Shown: piece by piece, positions 23,734 to 33,327 of the stretch
Position numbering within the stretch: position 1 is the first letter of the stretch
How the letters are laid out: every line of letters starts with the position of its first letter
Source of the DNA: CAZJCK01 sp964544635
Lineage (GTDB): Bacteria > Zixibacteria > MSB-5A5 > GN15 > FEB-12
Reading direction: 5' to 3'
Length of the DNA: 39,051 nt
NCBI GenBank assembly: GCA_964544635.1
Contig: CAZJCK010000029.1
Span: 1 to 39,051, forward strand
Translations under genes and position numbers: made by a program
Notes under the pieces: generated by a model
The model's input: only the letters and a program-made list of their open reading frames with translations
What the model was told of the DNA's origin: nothing
The model's database searches: none

Positions 23734-24795
23734 ATGGAACAAAAATCTCCGGTTACCATCGCCGATCGATTAATCGGCCTCGATTACGAACCGTTCATTA
23801 TCGCTGAGATGTCGGGTAATCATAACCAGTCGCTGGACAAAGCGCTGGCCATCGTCGACGCCGCCGCTGAATCCGGCGCCCACGCCCTGAAGCTGCAGAC
23901 CTATACTGCCGAGACCATGACCCTCGATATCAACGAACGGGAGTTTCGTATCGACGATCCTAACTCGCTCTGGTCCGGCTACTCCCTGTACAAACTGTAC
24001 GAGCAGGCTCACACCCCGTGGGAGTGGCACCGACCGATCATCGAGCGCGCCCAGACGCACGGTATGATCGTATTCAGCACTCCCTTTGACGCCACCGCCG
24101 TCGATTTCCTCGAAGAATTGCATGTCCCCGCATACAAGATTGCCTCGTTCGAAAACGCCGACCTGCCACTCATACGCAAGGTAGCCGCAACCGGCAAACC
24201 GATGATCATTTCCTGCGGCATGGCCAGCGTGGCCGAACTCGACGAAGCCGTCCGCACCGCCCGAGACAACGGGTGTGATCAGATAGTCCTGTTGAAGTGC
24301 ACGAGCAGTTATCCGGCATCGCCGGAGAGCGCCAATATCCGTACGATTACTCATCTGCGGGAGCTGTTCGCCATCGAGGCAGGACTATCTGACCATACTC
24401 TCGGCATCGGTGTGGCTGTCGCGTCGGTTGCCCTCGGCGCCACCGTCATCGAGAAGCACTTCACTATTGACCGCTCGCAGGGTGGGGTCGACGCCGCTTT
24501 CTCGCTGGAACCGCATGAAATGCGCCTGCTCGTCGAAGAAACCCGGCGCGCCTGGCAGTCGCTCGGTGGCGTCACCTACGGTACCTCGAGCGCCGAGAAG
24601 AAGTCGATGCAGTTCCGCCGCTCCCTCTATGTCGCCGAGGACATGCGGGCCGGCGACGTTTTCACGCCGCGCAACCTCCGGTCGGTGCGTCCCGGTTTCG
24701 GCATGCCGCCAAAGTATTACGACCGTCTCATCGGCCACCGCGTCAAGAACGATATACCCAAAGGCACACCGGTATCATGGGACTTGCTGGAGTAG
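23734..24795 (+). CDS. pseI: pseudaminic acid synthase
   Basis: Condenses the released 6-deoxy-altrose derivative with phosphoenolpyruvate to form pseudaminic acid. 353 residues, normal for NeuB/PseI. The TIM-barrel N-terminal part has FIIAEMSGNHNQSLDKALAI, ALKLQTYTAETMTLD, STPFDATAVDFLEEL, KIASFENADLPLIRKVA and GLSDHT. A C-terminal SAF domain (about 295-353) carries SLYVAEDMRAGDVF and RVKNDIPKGTPVSW. The start at 23734 is chosen for the AGGGAAGAGG ribosome site directly upstream; an earlier ATG at 23680 has none. It overlaps the following flippase gene by 19 bases. Confidence 0.95.
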   Translation: MEQKSPVTIADRLIGLDYEPFIIAEMSGNHNQSLDKALAIVDAAAESGAHALKLQTYTAETMTLDINEREFRIDDPNSLWSGYSLYKLYEQAHTPWEWHRPIIERAQTHGMIVFSTPFDATAVDFLEELHVPAYKIASFENADLPLIRKVAATGKPMIISCGMASVAELDEAVRTARDNGCDQIVLLKCTSSYPASPESANIRTITHLRELFAIEAGLSDHTLGIGVAVASVALGATVIEKHFTIDRSQGGVDAAFSLEPHEMRLLVEETRRAWQSLGGVTYGTSSAEKKSMQFRRSLYVAEDMRAGDVFTPRNLRSVRPGFGMPPKYYDRLIGHRVKNDIPKGTPVSWDLLE

Positions 24796-26093
24796 ATACA
24801 GTGGTGGATGTGCTAAAAACCGGACTCGTCAATGCAAGCCTGCGTGGATTAACCCTGCTGGCACGTTTTGCATTGCTCTTCTACATGGCCCGGTATTTAC
24901 CGCTGGACGATCTCGGCACTCATGGCCTGCTGGTGGCTTCAGTCATGATTGCACTGTATCTGGTCGGTCTTGACTATTATGTGTTCACGCTACGTGAGAT
25001 TGTCACCGCTGACCCGATGACGGCCGCCCGTCGCATTCGCGAACAACTTGCATTTCATGGCATGACCTACACAGTCATGCTACCGCTGAGCCTGACTGTC
25101 TTTTTACTTGGGGTGCTGCCGTGGGAGTATTTGTCCTGGTTTGTCAGTATTCTTGTATTCGATCACTTGTCACTCGAAGCAACACGTCTGCTCGTTGCCC
25201 GACAGCATCCGGTTGCGGCCAATCTGATCCTCTTCTTGCGAGGCGGAGCCTGGGTCCTGCCGGCCGTTGGGCTTGGGCTTGTGGACACTGCCTATCGTAG
25301 CCTGGAAACAATCTGGAGCATGTGGCTTATCGGATCGGCCGTCGCGCTCGCGGTGGCGGCATTTGCGCTGCGACGCCTGCCCTGGCGTGACGCGGCCCAG
25401 CTGCCGGTTGACCGGGCATGGATCGCTCGCGGGATTCGCACCGCTTTGCCGTTCTTGGCCGGCACCGCCGCCCTGATCATGCTGCAGAACGCCGACCGAT
25501 TTGTGCTGAAATACTTTATCGATAGCACCGCCGTCGGCATCTTCGTCTTTTTTGTCGGCTTGGCCACCGTGGTGCACGTGTTTCCGTTTAGCGCCGTGAC
25601 AATGATCCAGCATCCCCGCATCGTGGCCGCCTGGCAACGCCACGACCACCAGACCTTTCACAGAGAGTTGAGAGTGTTGGCGCTCGGTGCTGGTGGCATT
25701 GCAGCTGGTCTCGCGGCCCTGATCTATGTATCGCTGCCCTTGGTGCTCGAGCTGCTTGGGAAACAGGAATTCCTTAGTCACAGTGCGCTCTTCCCGATCC
25801 TGGCACTGGGCGCATTTGCCATGGCCATGGGCTATGTGCCGCACTACGCACTGTATGCCCGCAATGCCGATCGCCAGATCATCCTGGCAACCTGGCTGGC
25901 ATTCGGAATCGGGCTGACACTGCTTATTACACTGGTGCCGATCTGGGGGCTGTACGGCGCCGCCTGGGCCACCTCAGCCGGCCTGGCTTCACTTGGGTTG
26001 ATTAAGCTGCTGTTCTGGGTATCGCTGCCGAATTCAAGCTCTGTTGAGAATTCGGTGCCGAACAGCACGACCCGGGAGACCGCCCATGCCTGA
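24777..26093 (+). CDS. polysaccharide flippase, Wzx/MATE-like (second copy)
   Basis: A 438-residue polytopic membrane protein with about 12-14 hydrophobic segments and the oligosaccharide-flippase N-terminus (RGLTLLARFALLFYMARYLP). It likely exports the lipid-linked pseudaminate-containing repeat unit. It begins inside the end of pseI and overlaps the following polymerase/ligase gene by 8 bases, so it is part of the same operon. It resembles the flippase at 3107 along its length (FDHLSLEATRLLV against LEHVSQEGARLLV, and HYALYARNAD against HYALYVRGAD), indicating paralogy. A GTG at 24801 is an alternative start. Confidence 0.85.
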   Translation: MGLAGVDTVVDVLKTGLVNASLRGLTLLARFALLFYMARYLPLDDLGTHGLLVASVMIALYLVGLDYYVFTLREIVTADPMTAARRIREQLAFHGMTYTVMLPLSLTVFLLGVLPWEYLSWFVSILVFDHLSLEATRLLVARQHPVAANLILFLRGGAWVLPAVGLGLVDTAYRSLETIWSMWLIGSAVALAVAAFALRRLPWRDAAQLPVDRAWIARGIRTALPFLAGTAALIMLQNADRFVLKYFIDSTAVGIFVFFVGLATVVHVFPFSAVTMIQHPRIVAAWQRHDHQTFHRELRVLALGAGGIAAGLAALIYVSLPLVLELLGKQEFLSHSALFPILALGAFAMAMGYVPHYALYARNADRQIILATWLAFGIGLTLLITLVPIWGLYGAAWATSAGLASLGLIKLLFWVSLPNSSSVENSVPNSTTRETAHA

Positions 26094-27564
26094 ACCGCGG
26101 CTCAATAGTCCCGCCGACCGGGCGATACTGCCGTGGAACCTGTCGATACTGATCCCCACCCTGGGTCTGACTGTCGCTGCAACACTAAGCTGGTATCTCA
26201 TCTATCAGCCCTCGTTTGATCTTCAACTCCTCCATCTTCCGGCGGTCCTGTTCTGGCTCGGTCTGTTGGTCTTAATTGCGATCCCAGGCACGCGGGTCGC
26301 CGCTCTGCCGATCCTGTTTCTTGCTACCCCCGGTTTGCTCGACGATTTCTTTCCATCGGTGTTTATCGGTCCGGTCTCCGAGTTGCAGGCGGCGCCGGTC
26401 CCGATTCTCAGTTTCATCGATATTGGTTTGGTAATTGCCTCGTTGTGTAATCTTCGTGAACGGCGTCTGCAGGGCATGAATATCGACGCTCCGGTGGTCA
26501 TCATTGGGATGCTGTTCATCGTGGGCGTCATCAGCACGGCCTTCGCGGCACATACCCCGGGATTCACGTCGCTTGGACCGAGCATGGTGGTACTCGCTAA
26601 TGTGGTGCGATGGTCGGTCGTGTATATCAATGTCAGGGCGATGCTGTCACACCCCACGTCGTGGCAACAATTGCTTCTCGGTCTGGCAAGCGTGATCGTT
26701 GTTTTATGTGCCGACGCCCTGTTCATCACCACGAGTCGCGGTCTGGATCGACTGACCGCCGGCTCGCTGGGCAACAACGTATTTGGCAACATCCTGGCGG
26801 TTCTCAGTGTGATACTCATAGCTTCCTGGCTGGCCAAACCGTCACGATATCGTCGCCTCATTGGTTTCGGTGCGATCCTGGCGGTGGCTATGCTGATATT
26901 GACATTTACCCGAATGAGCCTGCTGGCCCTGATGATCGGTACAACCCTCATTGCGACGCGGTACTATCGTGATCGACTATCCCGGGGGCGCAGGCTCGCA
27001 ATTCTCGCTGTTGTCGTCGCCCTCGTTCCGCTGAGTTTCACCTTGGTGCGCACCGTGCCGCAGCTGGAACGATACGACCCGACCAGCCTGACAGCGCTCA
27101 ATATTCAGAATGTCAATGATACCGAATGGAACGAGGGCGTAAATTCAATGATGACTCGGGTCCTGCTGTGGCAGGCATCGGTTCGGATGATCAACGATAG
27201 TCCGGTCGTCGGTGTAGGTCCCGGTCAATGGAATGCCGTCAAGAACGATTATGGGTTCCCCAGAACTATAATGATCGATGCCCATAACGGTTTTCTGCAG
27301 ATTGGCGGTGAGTTCGGTATACTTGGTTTGATTCTCTATGGTGCCTTGCTCGGCATCATACTGATTCGCTGGCTGCGGCTGCGCCGCATCGATCAGTTTG
27401 CGCCGGCGGCGCTCTGCGGCTTGGGGCTGGCTGTCTGGTTGTTCACCGAACTGACCAATGCAGGAATCAACAAGTACCGTGTCAGTTGTTTTGTCTTTCT
27501 TCTGGCAGCATTCATAATGAACGATTCTCGTGGTCGACGTGATCCGGAGGGCCGTCGTGTCTAA
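26086..27564 (+). CDS. O-antigen ligase/polymerase family protein (Wzy/WaaL-like)
   Basis: A 492-residue inner-membrane protein with roughly 10-12 hydrophobic segments and a periplasmic loop before the last helices. The Wzy_C-type motif is visible as DAHNGFLQIGGEFGILGL (about residues 398-415), with VGVGPGQWNAVKNDYG just before it, the usual arrangement in O-antigen ligases and polymerases. The ATG at 26086 has GGGAG 7 bases upstream. Which of ligase or polymerase it is cannot be told from sequence alone; a position between a flippase and a Wzz-like gene favours polymerase. It overlaps the next gene by 8 bases. Confidence 0.85.
   Translation: MPEPRLNSPADRAILPWNLSILIPTLGLTVAATLSWYLIYQPSFDLQLLHLPAVLFWLGLLVLIAIPGTRVAALPILFLATPGLLDDFFPSVFIGPVSELQAAPVPILSFIDIGLVIASLCNLRERRLQGMNIDAPVVIIGMLFIVGVISTAFAAHTPGFTSLGPSMVVLANVVRWSVVYINVRAMLSHPTSWQQLLLGLASVIVVLCADALFITTSRGLDRLTAGSLGNNVFGNILAVLSVILIASWLAKPSRYRRLIGFGAILAVAMLILTFTRMSLLALMIGTTLIATRYYRDRLSRGRRLAILAVVVALVPLSFTLVRTVPQLERYDPTSLTALNIQNVNDTEWNEGVNSMMTRVLLWQASVRMINDSPVVGVGPGQWNAVKNDYGFPRTIMIDAHNGFLQIGGEFGILGLILYGALLGIILIRWLRLRRIDQFAPAALCGLGLAVWLFTELTNAGINKYRVSCFVFLLAAFIMNDSRGRRDPEGRRV
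27546..27550 (+). promoter_or_regulatory. ribosome binding site fixing a GTG start
   Basis: GGAGG lies 6 bases before the GTG at 27557, inside the end of the polymerase/ligase gene. Earlier in-frame GTG codons at 27530 and 27539 lack such a site, so translation of the GT-B-like gene most likely begins at 27557. Confidence 0.65.
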
Positions 27565-29113
27565 AGTGACCCTCAAACGCCTAAGTGCGGGCGTGCCGAT
27601 CAGCATGGTCGACTTGTCTCGACAAGCCGATGAGTTCGCTCGCACCTGGCATGATGATCAGATCGTCATTGATGGAGTTAATTTCGGAGCAATAGCCCAA
27701 CTCGATATTTACCAGGCCCTGCTTCAGCTGGTTCAGGATGAAAAACAGTCACTCTGGAGCCGTGCACGGCTGACCAACGAATTGAAACGTTCCTGCCTGG
27801 ACTGGCCGGTGCGACACGCCCTGGCTCGCGGCTGGAACCTCTCATCCGCCATTAACAGCAACGGCTTGCAGCGCCTCGACTATCTTTTCATCTACGACGT
27901 ATTCAATCGCGGCATGATTGATTCGATACTTCCGGTACAGGAAACCATGCGTGACCACATCACCGAGGGATTGACCTTCGACATACGGGTCCATCGAGCG
28001 GTCAGGGAAAGACTGGGCGACGATCGGGTTCGCTTATTTCCTTCGCAGATGCCGCGCGATCCGGTTTTGGTTGACTCCATGCATACCGACCTGAGACGAC
28101 AGTATCATAACATCCGGCATCTCGTAGAAGAGTACTGCCATACCGCCTGGCCCGGCATGGCGAGTGCTGTTATGGCCCTGCTCGATCGGTTTGTAAATCG
28201 ATATTTCCGATGCCTCGTCGGTGATTACCTCCGTCTGCAAGCGTATCTCGAATACACACAACCGCGGGCGATCGGTTTGGCCTCCGACTCGCACCGATGT
28301 TCCCGTACCATCACGTTGCTGGCGCAACAAATGAAGATACCCACGCTGGTTGTTCAGCATGGTGCGACTGTCGGCAGGTCTGCTTATGTGCCGGTCTACG
28401 CCGATCGGGTCGCTGTGTGGGGCACACTATCGGCTGAATGGTTCCGGGCCAACGATGTAGCCGCCGAAAAGATTATCATTACCGGGCAGCCGCGCACCGA
28501 TCGCATGGTAACCCATCGCCGACCGCATCAGCCCGCCGCAAACGGCCGGCTGCGCGTCATGGTGGCCACCAATCCGATCGGCGCTCGAGCGAATCGTCAC
28601 CTCATCCGCATCGTCGGTGAGGCAACCCGGCACCTCTTTGACAACTTCGATCTGGCGATGAAGTTACACCCGGGAAAAGATGATCGTGAATTTTTCGAGT
28701 CCGAAACGGCGCCCTATCCGATACTCCGCAATATCGTACAGCAGACCGACTTGTATGTGCTGCTGGCCCAAACCGATATCGTCATTACCACTCAGTCAAC
28801 AGTCGGAATCGAAGCACTCGCTTTTGGGTGCAAGTTAATTGAGGTTAAGGTCGACGACATCTTCACGGGAATTCCATATTCGGAATACGAGTGCGCATGG
28901 CAGGTGGAATCAAGTGCAGAGCTGGTGCGGGCGCTGATCGCTGCCCGCGATGGATCGCAGTCGTGGACACAGATTACGAGACGTGCCAAGCGGTTTGTCG
29001 ACGACTATTTGGGCCGGTTGGACGGCCGTGCGTCCGAGCGAGTGGCACAACAGCTTACGAATCTGGCGCAATTGTCCATTGCCAGTGGAATTAATTTCCC
29101 AGGCACGCGGTAG
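27557..29113 (+). CDS. putative GT-B glycosyltransferase, capsule/glycerophosphotransferase-like
   Basis: A 518-residue cytoplasmic protein with no signal or membrane segment. The N-terminal half (1-220) is unrecognised. The C-terminal half looks like a GT-B transferase of the CDP-glycerol phosphotransferase/capsule type. It has VVQHGATVGRSAYVP near residue 265, DRVAVWGTLSAEWF, KIIITGQPRTDRM, then MKLHPGKDDREFF and IVITTQSTVGIEALAFGCKL. The operon position, after pseI, flippase and polymerase, makes it a candidate pseudaminyltransferase or another transferase for the same glycan. It starts with GTG and overlaps the upstream gene by 8 bases. The substrate is not determined. Confidence 0.72.
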   Translation: MSKVTLKRLSAGVPISMVDLSRQADEFARTWHDDQIVIDGVNFGAIAQLDIYQALLQLVQDEKQSLWSRARLTNELKRSCLDWPVRHALARGWNLSSAINSNGLQRLDYLFIYDVFNRGMIDSILPVQETMRDHITEGLTFDIRVHRAVRERLGDDRVRLFPSQMPRDPVLVDSMHTDLRRQYHNIRHLVEEYCHTAWPGMASAVMALLDRFVNRYFRCLVGDYLRLQAYLEYTQPRAIGLASDSHRCSRTITLLAQQMKIPTLVVQHGATVGRSAYVPVYADRVAVWGTLSAEWFRANDVAAEKIIITGQPRTDRMVTHRRPHQPAANGRLRVMVATNPIGARANRHLIRIVGEATRHLFDNFDLAMKLHPGKDDREFFESETAPYPILRNIVQQTDLYVLLAQTDIVITTQSTVGIEALAFGCKLIEVKVDDIFTGIPYSEYECAWQVESSAELVRALIAARDGSQSWTQITRRAKRFVDDYLGRLDGRASERVAQQLTNLAQLSIASGINFPGTR

Positions 29114-29259
29114 TTATTGCCGAAGAAACGAGGTCGGCAGACGGTTGTCCGTCAAAATCAAAAAGTGGCGCGCTAGCTGCTTGATATACAACAGCTTACA
29201 AAGTGATAGCAGAGATCCATCCGGCACGTCGTTTGCCAGTGCATTCAGTGGATACAAAC

Positions 29260-30387
29260 ATGAGTAGGAAGCAGTTACATAGCGAAAATAGGGCCGCAGC
29301 TCACGGGTTCTCGTTTGATACGTTGATAGGTGCCGTGCTGGCGCGATCGGGACGGATCATCACCATTCTCACAGCAGGTGCAGTGATCACGGTCGTCATA
29401 CTGCTGTTGATTCCCAACAAATACACGTCGACGGCCTCGATCATGCCGACAGGCACGCAGGACCAGCTGTCATCATTGAAGAATCTGGCTGGCTTAAGCG
29501 GGTTGATCCCCAACGACGAAAATTCCTCTGAACTGTTTCCAGATATTCTGGCGTCGCGGCTGGTTGCCGACGTCGTACTACACCGCGCCTATGTCGTGCC
29601 GTCCGACGATGGCGCCGACACGGTCGTGCTGAGTGACTATTTCGGTGAGGAAAATCCGGACAAGCTGCGCCAGGAATTGTCTGCGGCCAGGTCGATTCGC
29701 AGTGACGCCAGCACCGGAATCATCCGCCTGGCAGTCGAAACAACCAGGCCGCAGCTGTCGCAAATGATCGTCCAGGCGCATCTCGATGCGCTGGATCGGT
29801 TCAATCGCTTTACCAGGCGCAGCAAGGCGGGGGAACAGGCGAAATATCTGGCCGCGGAGTTGATCGATCAGGAGATAAAGCTGCGGCTTGTCGAGGACAG
29901 CCTCAAACGGGTGCAAACGGAAAACCGTAACTGGGCCTCGACCACTAACCCGGACCTGCAGTTTGAGCTGCGACGCCTCGAACGCTCGGTGGAGATAAAT
30001 TCGCAAGTCTACTTGGTGCTGCGCAAGGAATTCGAGCTGGCGCGACTGGAGGCGGCAAAGGACGTTCCGCTCTTGCAGCTCCTGGACGCGCCCAGTCTGC
30101 CGATTGAAAAGTCCGGTCCGAAACGATTGCTCATACTGATCGCCGTGCTTATTGCCACGGGCAGTGTGACAATCGCCGGCTATCTGGCCGAAGCGGTCTA
30201 CCGGCGCTGGCGCACTACCGATGACGGCGAGTCGTTGAGCGCCTACATCCAAGAGCAGCTGGCGGTCGGATCGCCGCGCCTGCATCACGCTACGCGGCGG
30301 ATCCTGCGCTGGCACGGCGTTTCGACTGCTGATCCCGCAGAACTGCCGAGACGAAATACCAAAACAGATCATACCGGGACACGATGA
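29260..30387 (+). CDS. Wzz-like polysaccharide chain-length regulator
   Basis: A 375-residue inner-membrane protein with the polysaccharide co-polymerase layout. One transmembrane helix lies near residues 32-52 (IITILTAGAVITVVILLLIP), then KYTSTASIMPTG. A large periplasmic coiled-coil region covers about 170-275, and a second helix lies near 288-312 (RLLILIAVLIATGSVTIAGY). Wzz proteins set the chain length made by the Wzy polymerase encoded upstream. No tyrosine-kinase domain is attached. The ATG at 29260 is preferred over a GTG at 29203 on protein start and a GGA site. It overlaps the next gene by 4 bases. Confidence 0.83.
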   Translation: MSRKQLHSENRAAAHGFSFDTLIGAVLARSGRIITILTAGAVITVVILLLIPNKYTSTASIMPTGTQDQLSSLKNLAGLSGLIPNDENSSELFPDILASRLVADVVLHRAYVVPSDDGADTVVLSDYFGEENPDKLRQELSAARSIRSDASTGIIRLAVETTRPQLSQMIVQAHLDALDRFNRFTRRSKAGEQAKYLAAELIDQEIKLRLVEDSLKRVQTENRNWASTTNPDLQFELRRLERSVEINSQVYLVLRKEFELARLEAAKDVPLLQLLDAPSLPIEKSGPKRLLILIAVLIATGSVTIAGYLAEAVYRRWRTTDDGESLSAYIQEQLAVGSPRLHHATRRILRWHGVSTADPAELPRRNTKTDHTGTR

Positions 30388-31694
30388 TGGAACAGACTGA
30401 ACAAGGGCAAAGGACACGAACCAGGCTGACACTGCGAAAGCGTGAAGATGCCAAGAACATACCCAAACCGGTCGCTTTCTGCGGAACACGTGGTCTGCCT
30501 GCGCGTTACGGCGGTTTCGAGACGGCGGTCGATGAAATCACCCGGCGCTTCGTTGATGAAGGCCTGCCGTGCGATGTGTTCTGCCGACGTTCATCCGATA
30601 ACGCCGGTACAACCGAACATGAAGGACGGCGCCTGGTCTTTGTCGACGGCAGCAGCAAGCGCACCCTCGATACCTTCGTCGCATCGATACAAACCGGCTT
30701 CTACCTGCTCAAGCATCGCAGACGGTACTCGCACGTCTTTTGGTTCAATAATGCTAATCTGCCCGGTATCCTGATGACGCTTTTCACCGGCATTCCGATG
30801 ACGGTCAACACCGATGGCCTGGAGTGGCGGCGCGGCAAGTGGTCGTGGCCCTTCAAACTCTACTATTTCCTGTCATCCGGCTTGATCAGTCTCGTCTGCC
30901 GACGCCTGATCTCCGACTCTAACGGTATTGCCGGCTACTACAAGAAAGTCTTCCGTCGCACCACCACGGTAATTCCGTACGGTCACCCCCAGCGTCGCTC
31001 CACGTCCGACCTCGACGAACTGACCGTCCTTAACAAATACGGCCTCAAGCCCGACCGTTACTTCCTCCAGATCACCCGCATCGAACCGGACAATTACCCA
31101 TTGCGTGCCGCCCAACAGTTCGTGGCATCACGGTTGCATGAGGACGGTTTCCGCTTCCTGGTGGTCGGCCTCCAGGCCCCAACACCGTACGCCGAACAGC
31201 TCCGTGCCCTCGATGGTGAGGCTGGAGTACGTGTTATCCCCGCGCTCTACGATCCCGATGAACTGTTTATCCTCCGCAAGAACTGCCGCTGCTATGTTCA
31301 CGGCAACTCGGTCGGCGGCACCAACCCGGCGCTGTTGGAGGCGATGGCGGCCTGCCCGCGCATCATGGCGATCGACTGTGTCTTCAGCCGCGAGGTGCTC
31401 GGCGTACTCGGTACCTATTTCACTCCCGACGACATGCTGCCCGCGTTTATTCAAGCCGCCACCCAGGAAAACCGCCGCGATATGCTCCGGCGCCGGGTCA
31501 TGCGAAACTACCAGTGGGATGCCGTCGCCAAAGCCTACATGCTGATCGCCTCCGGCAAACCGGGTGTCTACACGCCCAGCGAACCGATCGAATACGCCAC
31601 CGACCATCCGACCGTACACGAAACCCTCTCCCGGCTGCTCCGTACCGACCGGACGCTGAAACGACAGTCCGACGACAAGCAGCCTGTTCGCTAA
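30384..31694 (+). CDS. DUF1972-type glycosyltransferase, probable rhamnosyltransferase
   Basis: A 436-residue GT4/GT-B glycosyltransferase. The N-terminal DUF1972 signature CGTRGLPARYGGFETAVDEI spans about residues 33-52. FWFNNANLPGILM and NTDGLEWRRGKWSWP follow, and the donor-binding region VHGNSVGGTNPALLEAMAAC is typical of this group, which includes many rhamnosyltransferases. The dTDP-rhamnose genes at the left end of the window make that donor plausible (inference). An unusual charged extension of about 30 residues precedes the domain. The ATGATG start overlaps the wzz-like stop, and this looks like the last gene of the pse/glycan cluster. Confidence 0.83.
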   Translation: MMEQTEQGQRTRTRLTLRKREDAKNIPKPVAFCGTRGLPARYGGFETAVDEITRRFVDEGLPCDVFCRRSSDNAGTTEHEGRRLVFVDGSSKRTLDTFVASIQTGFYLLKHRRRYSHVFWFNNANLPGILMTLFTGIPMTVNTDGLEWRRGKWSWPFKLYYFLSSGLISLVCRRLISDSNGIAGYYKKVFRRTTTVIPYGHPQRRSTSDLDELTVLNKYGLKPDRYFLQITRIEPDNYPLRAAQQFVASRLHEDGFRFLVVGLQAPTPYAEQLRALDGEAGVRVIPALYDPDELFILRKNCRCYVHGNSVGGTNPALLEAMAACPRIMAIDCVFSREVLGVLGTYFTPDDMLPAFIQAATQENRRDMLRRRVMRNYQWDAVAKAYMLIASGKPGVYTPSEPIEYATDHPTVHETLSRLLRTDRTLKRQSDDKQPVR

Positions 31695-31781
31695 CGCATA
31701 CTATTTACAGATATTGACATTGCGCCGAATCTTCGGTTTCCTTAGCGGAACCTGCGAATTGTTGGCCACGTAGAGGAAGGT

Positions 31782-33164
31782 ATGGCGCACACGTCACAGT
31801 CCACGGCACGTATCCCCACCGACTATACCACCGGTCCCCTCTATCCTGCCATCCTCAAGATGGGGCTGCCGTCGATGTTCGGCTTCCTGGCCCAGCATAT
31901 CTACGCCATGGCCGATATGTTCTGGGTCTCGCGACTCGAAGCAGGGGAGAGCGGCGTCGCCGCCATTACCTTCTTCACCAACCTTTCATGGCTGCTCTTC
32001 TCATTTAACCACCTGATCGGTCCCGGTTCGGTTGCCGTCATATCGCGACGCTACGGCGAAAAAGCGTACGACTCCGCCGAAGCTGCCATCAAGGAAACCC
32101 TCCTGCTAAAACTCGGCGCCGGCGTTCTGTTGGGCGCCTTCGGCTGGTTCTTCCTTGACGAACTGCTTACTATCCTCGGAGCCGAGGGTGAAGCCTTCTC
32201 GATGGCGGTTGACTACGGCCTGATCATGATGTACGGCCTGCCGGTTATGTTCGCTACCTACACCATCTTCACCGGCATGCGTTCGGTCGCCAACCCGAAG
32301 TTATCGATGTACCTGATGATCTCGTCGAATATCCTCAACATCGCCCTCGACCCGTTCTTCATCTTCGGCTGGGCCGGCCTGCCTGCCATGGGGATCAAGG
32401 GCGCCGCCATCGCATCCGTGATCAGTTACGGTCTCACGGTCATTATCGGCTACATTCTCTTCTCGACCGGTCTGACCAATGTCCGCCTGCACCTGGTGGG
32501 CCGCGAATCGATGTCGCTGCGTTCCGCCTGGAAGATCCTGCGTATCGGCATTCCTTCCTGGTTAGGCTCCCTGTCGTTCTCCGGCGCTCGGTTGCTGCTC
32601 ACGCCGATCGTGGCCTCGTTCGGCATGGCGACTGTCGCCGCCTACGGTTCCGGGCTGCAACTGTTCGGCTTCGGTATTATGGTCCTGGTCGGCTTTGGCC
32701 TCGGCTTGTCGAGCCTGATCGGCCACAACCTCGGCGCCGGCAAACCGGAACGGGCCAAAGCGACCGCCGACCGCGCCCTATTGATCGGCGTGGCAGTCAT
32801 GGCCGCGCTCGGCCTGTTCTGTCTGTTCGGGGGACGGTTCTACATGGATATCTTCTTCGATGATCCAGGCACTATTGCCATCGGTGTCGAATTCCTCCGC
32901 ATCATGGCTGTCAGCCTGCCGTTCTTCGGTCTCTTCATCATGCTCGAGCAAGTCCACGCCGGTGTCGGCCTCAACACCCCGACGATGGTCGTCGACATCA
33001 TCCACGCCTGGCTGTTCCAGCTCGCCCCGGCCTTCGTCGTTACCCAGTTTCTTGGCATGGACCAGACCGCCGTCTGGTATACGTTCGCCGCCTCCGGAAT
33101 ACTCTCCTCGACCGGCTTCTACTGGTATTACCGACGCGGCAAATGGCTCACCGTCAAGGTCTAA
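31782..33164 (+). CDS. MATE-family efflux transporter
   Basis: A 460-residue polytopic membrane protein with 12 predicted helices in two homologous halves. MATE features include GLPSMFGFLAQHIYAMADMF near the start, GPGSVAVISRRYGEK, and in the second half IGIPSWLGSLSFSGARLLLT and GLGLSSLIGHNLGAGKPERA. MATE proteins use Na+ or H+ gradients to export drugs and metabolites. GAGGAAGG lies directly before the ATG. It is separated by 87 bases from the glycan cluster and probably transcribed independently. It is distinct from the two flippases of the same superfamily; the substrate is unknown. Confidence 0.92.
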   Translation: MAHTSQSTARIPTDYTTGPLYPAILKMGLPSMFGFLAQHIYAMADMFWVSRLEAGESGVAAITFFTNLSWLLFSFNHLIGPGSVAVISRRYGEKAYDSAEAAIKETLLLKLGAGVLLGAFGWFFLDELLTILGAEGEAFSMAVDYGLIMMYGLPVMFATYTIFTGMRSVANPKLSMYLMISSNILNIALDPFFIFGWAGLPAMGIKGAAIASVISYGLTVIIGYILFSTGLTNVRLHLVGRESMSLRSAWKILRIGIPSWLGSLSFSGARLLLTPIVASFGMATVAAYGSGLQLFGFGIMVLVGFGLGLSSLIGHNLGAGKPERAKATADRALLIGVAVMAALGLFCLFGGRFYMDIFFDDPGTIAIGVEFLRIMAVSLPFFGLFIMLEQVHAGVGLNTPTMVVDIIHAWLFQLAPAFVVTQFLGMDQTAVWYTFAASGILSSTGFYWYYRRGKWLTVKV

Positions 33165-33327
33165 TCGAGTCGCCCCCTACCCCGATACCTGTTACTTGTA
33201 GCCCGGCATCTCAAGACCGCCGGAGGTGGCCGCCGAGTTCCGGGACAATGGTAACTCTCACGCATGCGCTTGCGAAGTCCTCGGGACACTCCGGCGACAT
33301 TTCGCACTGTCACGTGTATATTGCTAC

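Noticed and set aside
31712..31750. TTGACA box and small CCGA/TCGG hairpin before the MATE gene
   Set aside because: No -10 hexamer at a proper distance and a 4-bp stem only; neither promoter nor terminator is supported.
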